Source of the DNA: Paramecium octaurelia
Taxonomy: Eukaryota; Ciliophora; Oligohymenophorea; Peniculida; Parameciidae
Assembly: GCA_905182995.1 (NCBI GenBank)
Contig: CAJJDP010000086.1
Location: forward strand, 174,144 to 238,143
Direction: 5' to 3'
DNA length: 64,000 bases
The notes below the pieces were generated by a model that was given only the letters and a program-made list of their open reading frames with translations, had not been told where the DNA came from and ran no database searches. This document shows positions 13,720-24,826 of this stretch, in pieces. Numbering within the stretch: position 1 is the stretch's first letter; every line of letters starts with the position of its first letter. Both the position numbers and the translations under genes were made by a program.

Positions 13720-14548
13720 TTTCCATACTCTCAGTGAATTTCTTAAACCCTTCCTTCTCTGGAACATACAAATAATTGATTGATCCGCTATCTAATCCCA
13801 CTAGCAAAACAGAAGCTACTGGATCCCAATAACAAGTTATGGCTTAAGAATTGTACATCTTAACCCATAATCTTTAAAATTCTCCGCTCTCTTGTTATAA
13901 CCAACATTCAACGCATCCTACAGGTATAAGTGCTTGATCTCCCTTTTCAGATTCCCATGGAGCTTTCATGTTTGTAAGATAGGCATCCAATCTATTTATT
14001 ACTGAGCAATCTGATGTGATTACAAACATCAATCCTTATTCTGAACTGATTGTGAAATCTCTGATTCCATGCAAGAATCCTTTGAACTCGAATATCTGTT
14101 TTGGAGGATTCACAATGATCTCCTTTGCATTTTTTTCTATTTCTAAGAATTACTTTAACGGTTCTGATGCAACTACTTCTGGTCTGCTAGCTAAATTCTC
14201 ATTTTATCAATAGTATTCTTACTTGAATGAATTCATCTAAACCTACCTTTCTTTTTTCAATATCTTCAGGTGTTTTACCTACTAAAAATGTAATATATTT
14301 CTTTTTTGGAAGTGTAGGCAATTATTCACCAAAGAGAACTTTTAATTTTTTGGCTAGGTCTTCAAATTATGAAAATCTAGTTTAGATTAAATGCTTTACC
14401 TTTTTTCTAATTACCAAACATCACTTGTTTTATTTTTAACTTGCACCATATAGTAGATAGTATCATCATTTGGATCATTTCTGTAGGAAATGACACTTGC
14501 CTAATGATTATAATAGAAGAATACAGATATCGGAGAATTTGAATCCAT
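12796..14548 (-). CDS. PX domain-WD40 protein
   Basis: 549 aa after removing four introns (23, 25, 28 and 27 nt); the exons sum to exactly 550 codons. The 25-nt intron must end in GAG, not TAG. The N-terminal ~115 residues resemble a phosphoinositide-binding PX domain: VWQLEKRFSQFEDLAKKL, then LPTLPKKKYI, EDIEKRK and SRPEVVASEPLKQFLEI. The rest has WD40-type blades, such as GSINYLYVP, VGDRHGEIFIYD, YVGNIDGTVTIWDAR and TAAKDKVIKVWSMPQHW. A highly charged tail (QDDDEDDMAVW) ends the protein. An endosomal membrane-traffic scaffold is the likely role by family. The start at 14548 is the first ATG of the open frame. Its 5' end is 96 bp from the carboxypeptidase stop. Confidence 0.85.
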
Positions 14549-14644
14549 ATAATATAATAATAATTAAATACAATAAATTTAAGCTAGTATTATTTTATTA
14601 ATTATGTTAATTTGATGAAAAATGTTTAGAAAATTAATATATAT

Positions 14645-16697
14645 TCAAAATAATTTGATATTTTAGGTATTCTTTCTTTTTATTTTCAAATTTGATTCGA
14701 AAACTATGAGTTTATCATTGGGACTATGAAATTGAACTCTTTATTCAGATTTCAGTTTGAACTCTTTCGGTGTTCTTGTTGTGTTTTATCGTTATATCCT
14801 AAACGATTAAACATTTTCATATTGATCAACATTGCTTGAATGCATATGGATATGATCTTTATTATGTGATGATAGGTTTCTACTGATTTTATTTAAATTT
14901 TTTAGACTTGGAGTTTAAGCTTATTAAATAGAAAGAGTTTGATTTATGGTCTTTTAAGATTTGCTTTCCCCTCTAGTCAATTTATGAAAATTGTATTTTT
15001 TTTCACATTATCCAACCAAAAATGGATTGATGGATTTTTTTAAATTTCTTTTTTTCAACAAACTAGTTTTGGGTGTATCTTGGAACAATTTAACTGATTT
15101 GTTAGCTAATATGGTTTGAGGTGGAACTTCCTCATCTGGAACTATTCCTATTTCAGCCTCTGAGTCACTATCATCTGATGCTTAATTCTCATCTAGTTAT
15201 TGATAATACTATTTCTTTAATTCAAGTTCTTTCAATATCTTGTTTTTCTAATCCAATTACATATAATAAATTTTCAAGGATTGATGCAAATCTTTTCCAA
15301 TCTGTGTTAAATCAGATTATGAATATTAGATTAATTTGTCTTCTGATTTATAACCAAAAAATGAAGTTTCAAGAGTAACAATATTATGAAAACTGTTAGG
15401 ATTATGCTTTTGCATTTAATTATAGACAAAAGCTCTTGCAGTTTTCAATTTGTAGGATTTCAAATTAAACGTACATGAATTGAAATCGAAATATCGAGAG
15501 TTTTCAGCCATGATCATGGGGAGAACTCGACATTCAATAGGATCATCAGTGTTTCTGCATGCATACATAAAAGTTCCAAGCTTTCTAGAATGACCATGCA
15601 AATCAATGAATGTTTTGATATCTCTGCCTTCATCCAATATTTTTTGGATAAGATTTCTGATGTGAATAATTTATTAATGAAACTTAGATCTGGGGTTTTA
15701 CCAGACTCTATTCAAATCTTTCCCACTTAAATCGCATCTAAAGTTACCCCACTTGACACCATCTGGATTAACCATGGGAATAACTATTATATTATAAAAT
15801 AGTTGTAGTGTTTTGTCATTTGAAAGTGCATCAAGAAAGCCTTAACATACATGAGAAGAGACAGTCTCTCCGGGATGTTAACGTGCAATTACTAAAATAA
15901 CATCGCTCCTTTTGGATCCAAATTACACCATTCTTACAGGCAATCCAGAAATAGTATTCGTTAGGATTTCCGATTGAAACTTGAGTAAGTGTCTATCCAG
16001 ATCAAGATGAGTGTAAGGGATGCCAAGAGCTATCTCAAAGGTCTTTGATGACTTTTTTATCCAGAAAGATAGGGTGTATAATTTAGTAGAAGTGGTATAA
16101 CAGAAATTGGATTTGACATATTAAGATTATTTGATTAATACTTGAGACTTCAGTATTTCCCAGTGAGAATCGTGCTTAATATAGACTCCAAAACCATTTT
16201 GGTACTACAAATAATTCTTGCTCTGTGATTTTAATATAATAAGTTACCAAATTAATGATGTTTATTCTGTATTTATAGTCGTTGGGATTGGTTACTCGGA
16301 AGTAAAACCATTGAGAATAGCTGGTAGTGTTGATGTCTTCTTGGAGAAGTAAATCATATTCAAATGTATCCACTTAATGAACTGCAGCAAGATTTCCACA
16401 GGCGAAATTGGAATCAAATAGTGGCATCTGTTGGTTTTGAGTGATAGTAGGCGTTTGTAAGTCATTGAGATTTAATTATTTAAAATGTTGATTACTCACT
16501 TTTGATCCATATTATTTCTTATAAACACATTTATATGTTTTTTCGATATCTTTTATGTCGTTTGGCACTCCTCGATAGTCTGATTAGTATACGATGGGAT
16601 TGGGAGTGGGAAGAGAAGTGAATATGAAGGTAGGTTACTTATCTTATTAAGTTATTAAGGTTTCAATAAAAGCAGATTCGAATCCCTCATCATCCAT
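14645..16697 (-). CDS. Cytosolic carboxypeptidase (CCP/Nna1-type, M14D)
   Basis: 675 aa with a single 25-nt intron ending CAG. The N-terminal domain carries the CCP hallmarks [24 protein letters not shown] and SQWFYFRV. The peptidase domain shows the zinc HxxE (ARQHPGET), the [22 protein letters not shown] substrate-binding region and the third zinc ligand in [16 protein letters not shown] segment is where the catalytic Glu is expected. A polar, acidic 180-residue tail follows. CCP enzymes remove polyglutamate chains from tubulin, which is rich in ciliates, so an axoneme or cortex role is likely. The enzyme looks catalytically complete. It sits tail to head with the PX-WD40 gene and divergent from the trichocyst gene, 64 bp away. 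Confidence 0.92.
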
Positions 16698-16761
16698 TTT
16701 ACCCGTTTTTGAGAATTAAATAAATTGATAATCATATGGCAAACACAATAAATATTAATAA

Positions 16762-17845
16762 ATGAAAGTCACTCTTGCAATTCTCTTGTTGGTAAGCATT
16801 GCCTCTGCAACATCCACTCATGATTAAATCATGGCTCTACTCCAAACTGGAACAAAAGCTATGGATGCCATTGACACTGTCTTTGGTTTATTGAATGATC
16901 TTGTCCAATCCAACAAAGATGCCTAATTTGCTGCTGACTAAAAGAATGAAACAGACGAATGGGTTGGTGCATAGTAATTATCTTCCTTAATCATAGAACA
17001 ATCGAGTAATTCACTAAGATCAAGTCCCTCAACTAAAAGCTTTTCTAATAATCAGTTGAAAATAGAGTCCTTTTCGAATAAGAACTCCAAGACACCAAGA
17101 ATTATCTTGCTTGGAATGAATAAAGATAAGATGAAATCACCAGAAAAATCAATGTCCTCCTTGATGAACAATGTCTTAGTAATCAACTCTTCGTCAGATC
17201 AATCAAACAAAACAGAGAAGCCCTTGAAGTTGTCAGAGTTCTCAAATAGGATGTTGCTGGTTACATCATTAATGGAGATTCATTTGAATTTGTCCAAGAA
17301 AAAACCACCAGTGTTGCTCAAAAACTCAAGGCCTACAGCAATCTATTCAACGATGAAGAAATCAAAACCTTCTTGAGTTTGGCTCAAACCAAATAAGAAG
17401 ATGGAGTCAGCAGAGGTGCTACACTTGCAGAAAGAGTCCTTGCAGTCCTTGAATCACTTGAAGCCAACCTCCAAGCTTCTCTTGAAGCTCTTGAAGTCAA
17501 TGAAATCAATGCCTCATGGGAATTGGCCGGCTGGGTTTCATTGAGTGAAGCTGAAATCGCTACCCTCAAAGTTGAATACGAAAGAAAATAAGTCTTTGCT
17601 GATAGATTAGCTACTGTATTTATTTTCATCATACCTAGTAAATCTAAGCAGCCTTAGCCTAATAAGCCAAATCTAAGATCATCTTATAAGAGTCCCAAGA
17701 TGCCCTTGACTAAGCTTAAGCTGATTTAGAATCAAAAAGAGCTGACTACGCTGAAGCTAAAGCTAAGAGAGATGAAGAAAACGCCATCCTAGAATAAGTT
17801 ATCATCATGTTCAAGAAATAAGTTGCCTCATGGTCTGGAAGATGA
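16762..17845 (+). CDS. Trichocyst matrix protein (TMP)
   Basis: 345 aa, two 23-nt introns (16974-16996, 17617-17639). A signal peptide (MKVTLAILLLVSIASA) is followed by a strongly helical, heptad-rich sequence with few aromatics, as in trichocyst matrix proteins (for example QKLFQQSVENRVLFEQEL, LEALEVNEINASWELA). These are proprotein precursors cleaved and packed into the crystalline core of the exocytotic trichocyst. Codon use is more GC-rich (many GCC, CTC, GTC) than that of neighbours, in line with high expression. The family is large in Paramecium and the exact subfamily cannot be named from here. The gene is convergent with the PKA gene, 182 bp away. Confidence 0.88.
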
Positions 17846-18027
17846 TTAATATAACTAATCAAGTTATTCAAAACATTTATTCGGTTTTTTTAATTCATTA
17901 CCCTAATTTTATATCCTATTCATTATTCTCAACAAGCATACTTGTATTTAACTAATTAATAACAACCGAAACAATTATCTAAAGAGAGATTTAGGAATTT
18001 AGAATAAATATTTATATATAATAATAA

Positions 18028-19141
<1,114 letters not shown>

Positions 19142-19162
19142 ATAATTAATATTTTTATAAGA
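19142..19162. promoter_or_regulatory. Minimal shared promoter between divergent PKA and AP-sigma genes
   Basis: Only 21 bp, nearly pure A/T, separate the two start codons. The promoters and 5' UTRs must therefore overlap each other or the coding regions. Confidence 0.6.
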
Positions 19163-19700
19163 ATGATCAATTTCATACTTATGGTTAACAAATAAGGGCA
19201 GACAAGACTCGCACAATATTTTTAGTTTCTTAGTGTCAAAGAAAGGATGACCCTAGAAGGAGAATTAATTCGAAAATGTCTATCTAGAAGTGAAACCCAA
19301 TGTAGTTTTCTTGAACACAGAGGCTATAAGGTTATTTATCAATTTCATTCTCTAGATTATTTACAGAAGATATGCTTCTCTTTATTTCATAATCGGGATG
19401 GATCTAGAAGAAGAAGTAATTCTATATAATTATCATCAAGAATGAAATGGCTTATTTAGAATTTATTCATAATTTGGTTGAAACTCTTGACAAGTATTTT
19501 GAAAATGTATGCGAATTAGATGTATTTTGCATATTAATCAATTTAGATAATGTTTAACATTGAAAAAGCGCACTATATTTTAGAAGAAATGGTGATGAAT
19601 GGCCAAGTTGTAGAAACCAATAAAACTTAAATTCTAGGTATTCAATGCTTCTATAAGCATAGCTCCAATTCATGTATTAGATAAGGCTAAAGATGAATGA
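19163..19700 (+). CDS. Clathrin adaptor AP-complex small (sigma) subunit
   Basis: 145 aa; four introns, each exactly 25 nt. [19 protein letters not shown], then [59 protein letters not shown] and [16 protein letters not shown] follow the sigma family across the full length. Together these are closest to AP-1 or AP-2 sigma; the two cannot be safely told apart by eye. It is a core subunit of a clathrin adaptor for vesicle budding from the trans-Golgi or plasma membrane. The start is fixed by the conserved N-terminus. It is divergent from the PKA gene with 21 bp between start codons. Confidence 0.95.
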
Positions 19701-19838
19701 TGTTTTGGTTATTTATTTCATTATTGTTTTTATCAGAACCTATATATAAAAGCTAATAAATGCTCTTGAAATTCAAAATAATATCACTATAATAATATCT
19801 AATTAGTCTATTTAAAAACAAATTTATCTAAATAGACT

Positions 19839-20568
19839 ATGAAGCTTAAAAAAATAAATACTCTTAAGACAGATACTGATTTACCAACCATCAACTTACA
19901 ATCCTCGACATAAAGTTCCAAACCTATGAAATTACCCTTTCTATTATTGTCCCCTGCTCCTTAAAGGAGAAATAATCTCTCATTTCATTAGCATCCCAAA
20001 AAGATTTCCCCAGACTCGAATTCCTCATAAAACTTCAAATCCTTTAGAGGAAGAAGTATCACTCTAAATAGAAAAAACTTATCCTAATTTATTGTATATT
20101 CGAATTTTATTTAAGTAACCCATCCCTTTACAGTCATTATAACGTTAACATCCGACTCATAAATCCAAGTTCGAAGAATAGTTAGAAAAAAATAAATCAG
20201 ACAATCATCAAAATAGAGATTACTATCAAGAACAAGTATAAACTGAAAAAAATTACATTCACTCTCAAAATAATAGAAAAGTATAGTAAGGTTAATGCAA
20301 ATTAAATGAAAACAAAACAAAATCAAAAGTTGGATAATAATAAGCAAAATAACACCAAGCTAAGAAAGAGTAAACTTATAAGAAATACTCATTTTAATGC
20401 TTTTAAAAAATTATTCCAAAATATCACTAAGAATATACTAAACAACTGATTAAGTAATAACCTAAATTTTTAGAATTTGGCAATTGCCATTACTATGATA
20501 ACTCACAAAAATGGATTACTGATTATGAAATAGTTTTAAATATGAGTGGTAAATATGTCATTTAATGA
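19839..20568 (+). CDS. Hypothetical Gln/Lys-rich protein
   Basis: Not recognised. 236 aa with one 19-nt intron (20115-20133), near the lower size limit; without it the frame ends shortly. About 140 codons after the intron are open, with many TAA/TAG as Gln, which supports real coding. The N-terminal part is basic and Ser/Pro-rich (LLLSPAPQRRNN); the middle is Gln/Lys/Asn-rich and probably disordered. The last 50 residues are more ordered, with aromatics (FLEFGNCHYYDNSQKW). It is convergent with the NC2-beta gene, 114 bp away. Confidence 0.55.
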
Positions 20569-20682
20569 TAGAAATATAAGAAATGAATGAAGATGTTCTT
20601 TCTTCAAAAGCATAAAGTACTTTTTTTAATAAATTCATATGAGTGAATTATAAGAACTATACTATTATTTTAATGATTAATT

Positions 20683-21186
20683 TCATTATTAATCTTCATC
20701 ATCTTATTCAAACTAAATATGTAATTTCCTTGATTTGCCATGTTCTTCATCATCTATCATACTCTTACTATTCTCTAATTTTGCCTTCTCGTATAATTAT
20801 TTCTACTATTCTTCTAACTATTTCAAGTGCTCCTCATCCTAAAACCTCGCTCTATTTTGATTTTTCACCTTACAATAAAATTCATATATACATTCACTTC
20901 TTCTTTAATTTCTTCTTCTATTTCTTTAAGATGAGGTATTTAACTGTCTAACTTTAGCTTTGAAATAGCCTTATAGAAAAATTCCCCCGAGATGGTCTTT
21001 TTTCCTTGCTCTAAACAAATTGTATTTGCTTAATCGGAAACTAATTAGATATATTCTCTAGCCATTGACATCACCTGAGTCACAAATTCATTCGAGCACT
21101 TCATGTCTCCATTTGTAGAAGTCTTTATAAATTGTTAAACAGTCGCTAAGTTATTTTAAAAATATACCTTTGGGAAGTTGTTCCAT
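20683..21186 (-). CDS. Histone-fold transcription regulator, NC2-beta (Dr1)-like
   Basis: 152 aa with introns of 22 and 23 nt; exon sum 153 codons. It opens with MEQLPKATVQQFIK, then has a histone fold with FVTQVMSMAREYIQLVSDQANTIC and GKKTISGEFFYKAI, close to Dr1/NC2-beta (LPKAAINK..., EANEIC, KKTISPEHV). A charged helical tail with EEQQKQLYEKAK fits the Dr1 C-terminal region. NC2-beta pairs with NC2-alpha (DRAP1) on TBP-DNA and represses or tunes basal transcription. Another histone-fold protein such as a POLE3-like subunit is the main alternative. No partner gene is nearby. Confidence 0.75.
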
Positions 21187-21380
21187 TTCTATTTTTTTAC
21201 ATTTTATTAATCAATTTTTTCTTTTTGAATTAGGATAGTTGCAGTACTTATTATATATTTAATGATTGGCCATTAATAATTGATTAGAATACATATAAAA
21301 CACAAAAAACAAAATTAAAATAAAAAGCTAACATAATCTCTATCAACTACCTTTTCCAATAGATCCAAACCCCTGGTTCT

Positions 21381-22370
21381 TCAATCTTAACTTTTTAAAA
21401 AGTCTTATTTAATTTACTACTCAGTCTTTTTCCATCCTTTATATATTAAACTATTTTTATAAACTAAATATTCTCCCAAAATTCCAATATTATCTATTTT
21501 TTCAGATATATTCAATTAAACTACTAATTTTCCATTTTCGATATTATAAATATAAATTATATTCAGATTTGACAAATATAGCCATTTGTCTTAATATATT
21601 GAGTTCCTATAATCAACAGTATTTAACTTCCGAATTAACTTCTTACATGTTAATTAATAAAAATGAGTTTGTAAAGAGTCATATCTTGGCTTTAGAATCA
21701 AAATTTTGGAGGCATATACTTTGATATGATTTATTTCCTTAACAAATATTGAGCTAAGACCTTTTAAAGTAAATTTACTAAATAATTTGATTTGCTCAGT
21801 ATTTACTAACAAAAGACAAGGACTCTGCTAAGTTAAAGTGTCCTTTTGAATGATTTTTTATAGATTAACCCATTATGGCTATTATAGAACTAAATTTATA
21901 TTCATATGTTAATCGATATTATATAGCTACATGCATTTGTTTAATTAATGGTTTAAAATCAAATAGAAATTATGGTTGTTATTCCAAAATTGAATAAATT
22001 GACAAGAATCAAAATTAAATTCTCTACAATCATCATTATCCATTATATTCTAAATCAAATAGAAACTTTTGAGTTACTGTGATCTAATAAGAATTACAAA
22101 CTTGTTGTCTTAAGTAAATATGAATCTATAATTGATTCTTGGATATCCTAAATTTTGAATTGGCTTAAATAAAATAGGATTTTAGACTTTAAGATCAAAG
22201 ATTCTTATGTATTCTATTGAATTTTCATCAATCTTTTCAGCTGCATAATTTCCATCATTTGAAAAAAAGACGTTCTCAGAAGATGTTTAAAATACAATTT
22301 TTGGAGTCTCATCAAATTATTAAGGAGGGTTTCTAGAGATTTATAAAGATGTATTGATTTTATTCATCAT
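21381..22370 (-). CDS. Hypothetical propeller-like protein
   Basis: One uninterrupted frame of 329 aa, with no intron, containing many TAA/TAG Gln codons. There are repeating beta-strand-like blocks separated by ~40 residues, for example VFFSNDGNYAAEK, FIFTQDNKFVILI, FYLILNHQLNK, KWLYLSNLNIIYIYNI and YLVYKNSLIYKGW. This pattern suggests a degenerate WD40/beta-propeller, but no classical GH-WD signature is visible. Function unknown. The stop is 195 bp from the NC2-beta start (same strand); the 5' end faces the U6 gene. Confidence 0.65.
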
Positions 22371-22465
22371 AGTAAATATGTAATAAAATTGATTTAACTA
22401 AAAAGTGGTTGAATATTAATATTATGCTAATAACAAATTAAAATGAAGAAGTTTTATAAAAAATC

Positions 22466-22474
22466 AAAAAAAAA
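22466..22474 (-). terminator. Pol III T-run terminator of U6
   Basis: Nine consecutive T on the minus strand immediately after the U6 3' stem. Confidence 0.85.
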
Positions 22475-22572
22475 TGAGCTACCATCTCGCTTAATGCGTG
22501 TCATCCTTACGCAGGGGCCATGCTAATCTTCTCTGTTACGTTCCAATTTGACGGATGACCCCGAAGGGTTCC
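22470..22572 (-). ncRNA. U6: U6 spliceosomal snRNA
   Basis: Read on the minus strand: a 5' CCC-UUCG-GGG hairpin, AAAUUGGAACG, the ACAGAGA box, the AGC triad in GAUUAGCAUGGCCCC, and GGAUGACACGC of the intramolecular stem-loop. It ends in a nine-T run (22466-22474), the Pol III terminator. These blocks match U6 nearly base for base. The 5' end is placed to within a few bases. Confidence 0.96.
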
Positions 22573-22590
22573 AATTAATATGAAATTGAT

Positions 22591-22600
22591 TTATTTATAA
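22591..22600 (-). promoter_or_regulatory. TATA-like element of the U6 gene
   Basis: TTATAAATAA on the minus strand, about 20-28 bp upstream of the U6 5' end, the spacing expected for a Pol III type 3 TATA box. An upstream PSE could not be identified with confidence. Confidence 0.55.
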
Positions 22601-22709
22601 ATTAGACTAAAGGAGGAATAATTTTTATGGGTTTAATTGGGTATGTAATAATTTGAATTTGCATTTAAACATGATAGAAATAACTGAATATTAATTCGTT
22701 TATTAAATA

Positions 22710-24267
22710 TCATCCATCTGTGATGGTCTGGACTGCTATCTTGGTAGATCCATCCTTGAATTTATAGGTCTTTGTAATTTTTGTAACCTTTTGTCCACCT
22801 TTCATACTGACAGCAGATGAAGTACTAACTGATACGCATCCAGGAGGCAATTATTCTAGAATATAAAATAAGAATACCTTCCTCTTCATCATCTTATTAA
22901 GGAGCAGCTCCTACATGGCCTCCCTTTCCTCCCAAGACAACTGTTTTTCCTTAGTTATTGGCTGATTATTTAGGTTATTGTCCTTGTGGGGTGAATTCAG
23001 TTGCAAAATCAAAAACACATTGAGTTTAATAAGTTTTGTGATCACCTGCTGCAATTCCAACAAGGTTGAAATCTTAACCAAAACAATTTTTTCTATGTCC
23101 TCTAGAACCAACTCCATCATCAATCAATAGTTAGATTATAACATCTTCTCCTGTTTTTTATCCATAACTAATGTTCTCTCCAATTTTGCCATTCCATTCT
23201 CCGTATCTTTCAATTCTGTCAGAAAGTGAGGAACCATCAGTTCCTGTGTGACCACAAACACCTTTAGGTCCAGTGTCCTTAACATGATCAGTGCAAGCTT
23301 ATTCTAATCCTTTGTCATATGTTAAGGGATGTAGAGGCTATTGTTTTTATAAAAAAGCAATCAATTCTATTCCTTATATTAAAAGATACCTTATATAACT
23401 TTGGTGCCTTCATTAGTTTGCAAAGGGATTTCACCAGGCTTATAAAGAACACTGCCTTTGAATAGTTTCATCAAATTTTATAGTTTTGGAATAGGGAGTG
23501 TGGGATTTTATCTGACTTGATTTAAATAGTTGAAAGCATCTTAAGTTATTTTATCATCAGAGTCTTTGGCTTAAGGCTAGGCAGGAGGTGCATCTGGTTG
23601 TCTATTTTATTGTTGTTCTGGTTATTGTTATGAGCCATTTTGGGAAGGTGCACTGGCATCAAGTCCTGGTTTATCTTCGAAAGATCCTGCAAAATCAAAA
23701 ACGCATTAAGTTTTGTATTGTTTATGTTCTCCATCGTAGATACCAACAACTCCGAATTCTGGTTTAAAACAGTTTTTTCTGTGTCCTCTTGATGAAACAC
23801 CATCATCTATAATTAATTGAATGATAACTAAAATGATATTGGATTAATACCATCCTCTCCTGTAGTTTATCCATAACTGATATTTTCACCAACAGTAACA
23901 TCCCATTCTCCATATCTTTCGATCCTGTCACTCATGGATGATCCATCAGTGCCTGTATGACCTGTGACTCCTTTTGGTCCTGTGTCTTTAACATGATCTC
24001 TGGCTGCACATTCCAATCCTTTACTCCAAGTCAAAGGATTGAGGGGCTTCTGATTTTGCAAGAAGGAAATGCACTCTAGTATATATCCTAAAAATTACCA
24101 TTGACAGCTTTAGGACCTTCATTTGTTTGGAGTGGTATTTCTCCTGGTTTCTATAGGACATTCCCTTTGAAAAGCTTTAAATGCTCTTGCAATTTAGGGA
24201 TGGCCAATTTAGGATTCTGCCTCAGTTTATTAAGATACTCAAAGGCCTCTTAAGAAATTTTGCTCAT
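22710..24267 (-). CDS. Double CAP-domain (SCP/PR-1/GAPR-1-like) protein
   Basis: 488 aa after four introns (23, 23, 23 and 22 nt). Two CAP domains lie in tandem, each starting AFEYLN..RQNP / [12 protein letters not shown]. Each contains the CAP His in [12 protein letters not shown] / [27 protein letters not shown] and TQCVFDFA. A Gln/Pro-rich linker joins them, and a Gly/Lys tail ([11 protein letters not shown]) ends the protein. There is no signal peptide (MSKISQEAF), so it is probably cytosolic like GAPR-1/GLIPR2. The two halves are similar enough to reflect internal duplication. The function of such proteins is unclear (membrane or sterol association in relatives). It is divergent from the eL30 gene with 96 bp between starts. 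Confidence 0.85.
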
Positions 24268-24363
24268 AAAAATTAATATTTTGCATTTTTCAGAATTATT
24301 GAAAATGAATAAAGTGATATTGAAACAAAAATATGATATTAAAATTTTTAAATTAATTTTAAA

Positions 24364-24753
24364 ATGGTGAAGAATGTTGCTTAAGAGAGTGTTAATCAAA
24401 AACTTTAATTGGTCGTCAGATCAGGAAAGATCACCATGGGATATAAGCAAACATTGAAGGCAATCAGAAATGGAACAGCCAAATTAGTGTTTATTTCTAA
24501 CAATTGCCCAACAATTAGAAAGACCCAAATTGAGTATTATGCCATGTTGGCTCAAATCACCATTGTGTTATATTAAGGAAACAACGTTGATTTAGGTATG
24601 GGGGTTTAGAGGGAGGCTTAGTTCTTCTTTGATTGAATTAATGGGCATGAGTGATTTAATCTTATTATAGGTACCGCCTGTGGTAAATTACACAGATGTT
24701 CAAGCTTAGCCATCATCGATGCAGGTGACTCAGACATCCTTACCCAATAATGA
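24364..24753 (+). CDS. RPL30: 60S ribosomal protein eL30
   Basis: 104 aa, collinear with eL30: [74 protein letters not shown]. It is a large-subunit ribosomal protein of the L7Ae RNA-binding fold. Its single intron (24596-24670) is 75 nt, about three times the local norm; the junction restores GTACGKLHR exactly. A competing internal 3' site would give a 26-nt intron and an early stop (see findings). In yeast this protein controls splicing of its own mRNA. Codon use leans to GCC/ATC/ACC, as for highly expressed genes. Confidence 0.95.
24596..24670 (+). promoter_or_regulatory. Long 75-nt intron of eL30 with nested 26-nt intron-like unit
   Basis: GTATG...TATAG. The first 26 nt (24596-24621) by themselves look like a normal local intron ending CTTAG, but their use would lead to a TGA within four codons. 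The 5' part is unusually G-rich (two runs of 3-5 G). Confidence 0.6.
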
Positions 24754-24826
24754 TAGAATGTTATTTTAGTACAATATTTTAATAAACATAAATTATGTAT
24801 ATATATTGCTCGAATAAATATTTGAA

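Noticed and set aside
20643-20951. Hydrophobic frame on the plus strand
   Set aside because: It is antisense to the charged C-terminal tail of the NC2-beta-like gene; Lys/Glu codons read backwards give Phe/Leu/Ser.
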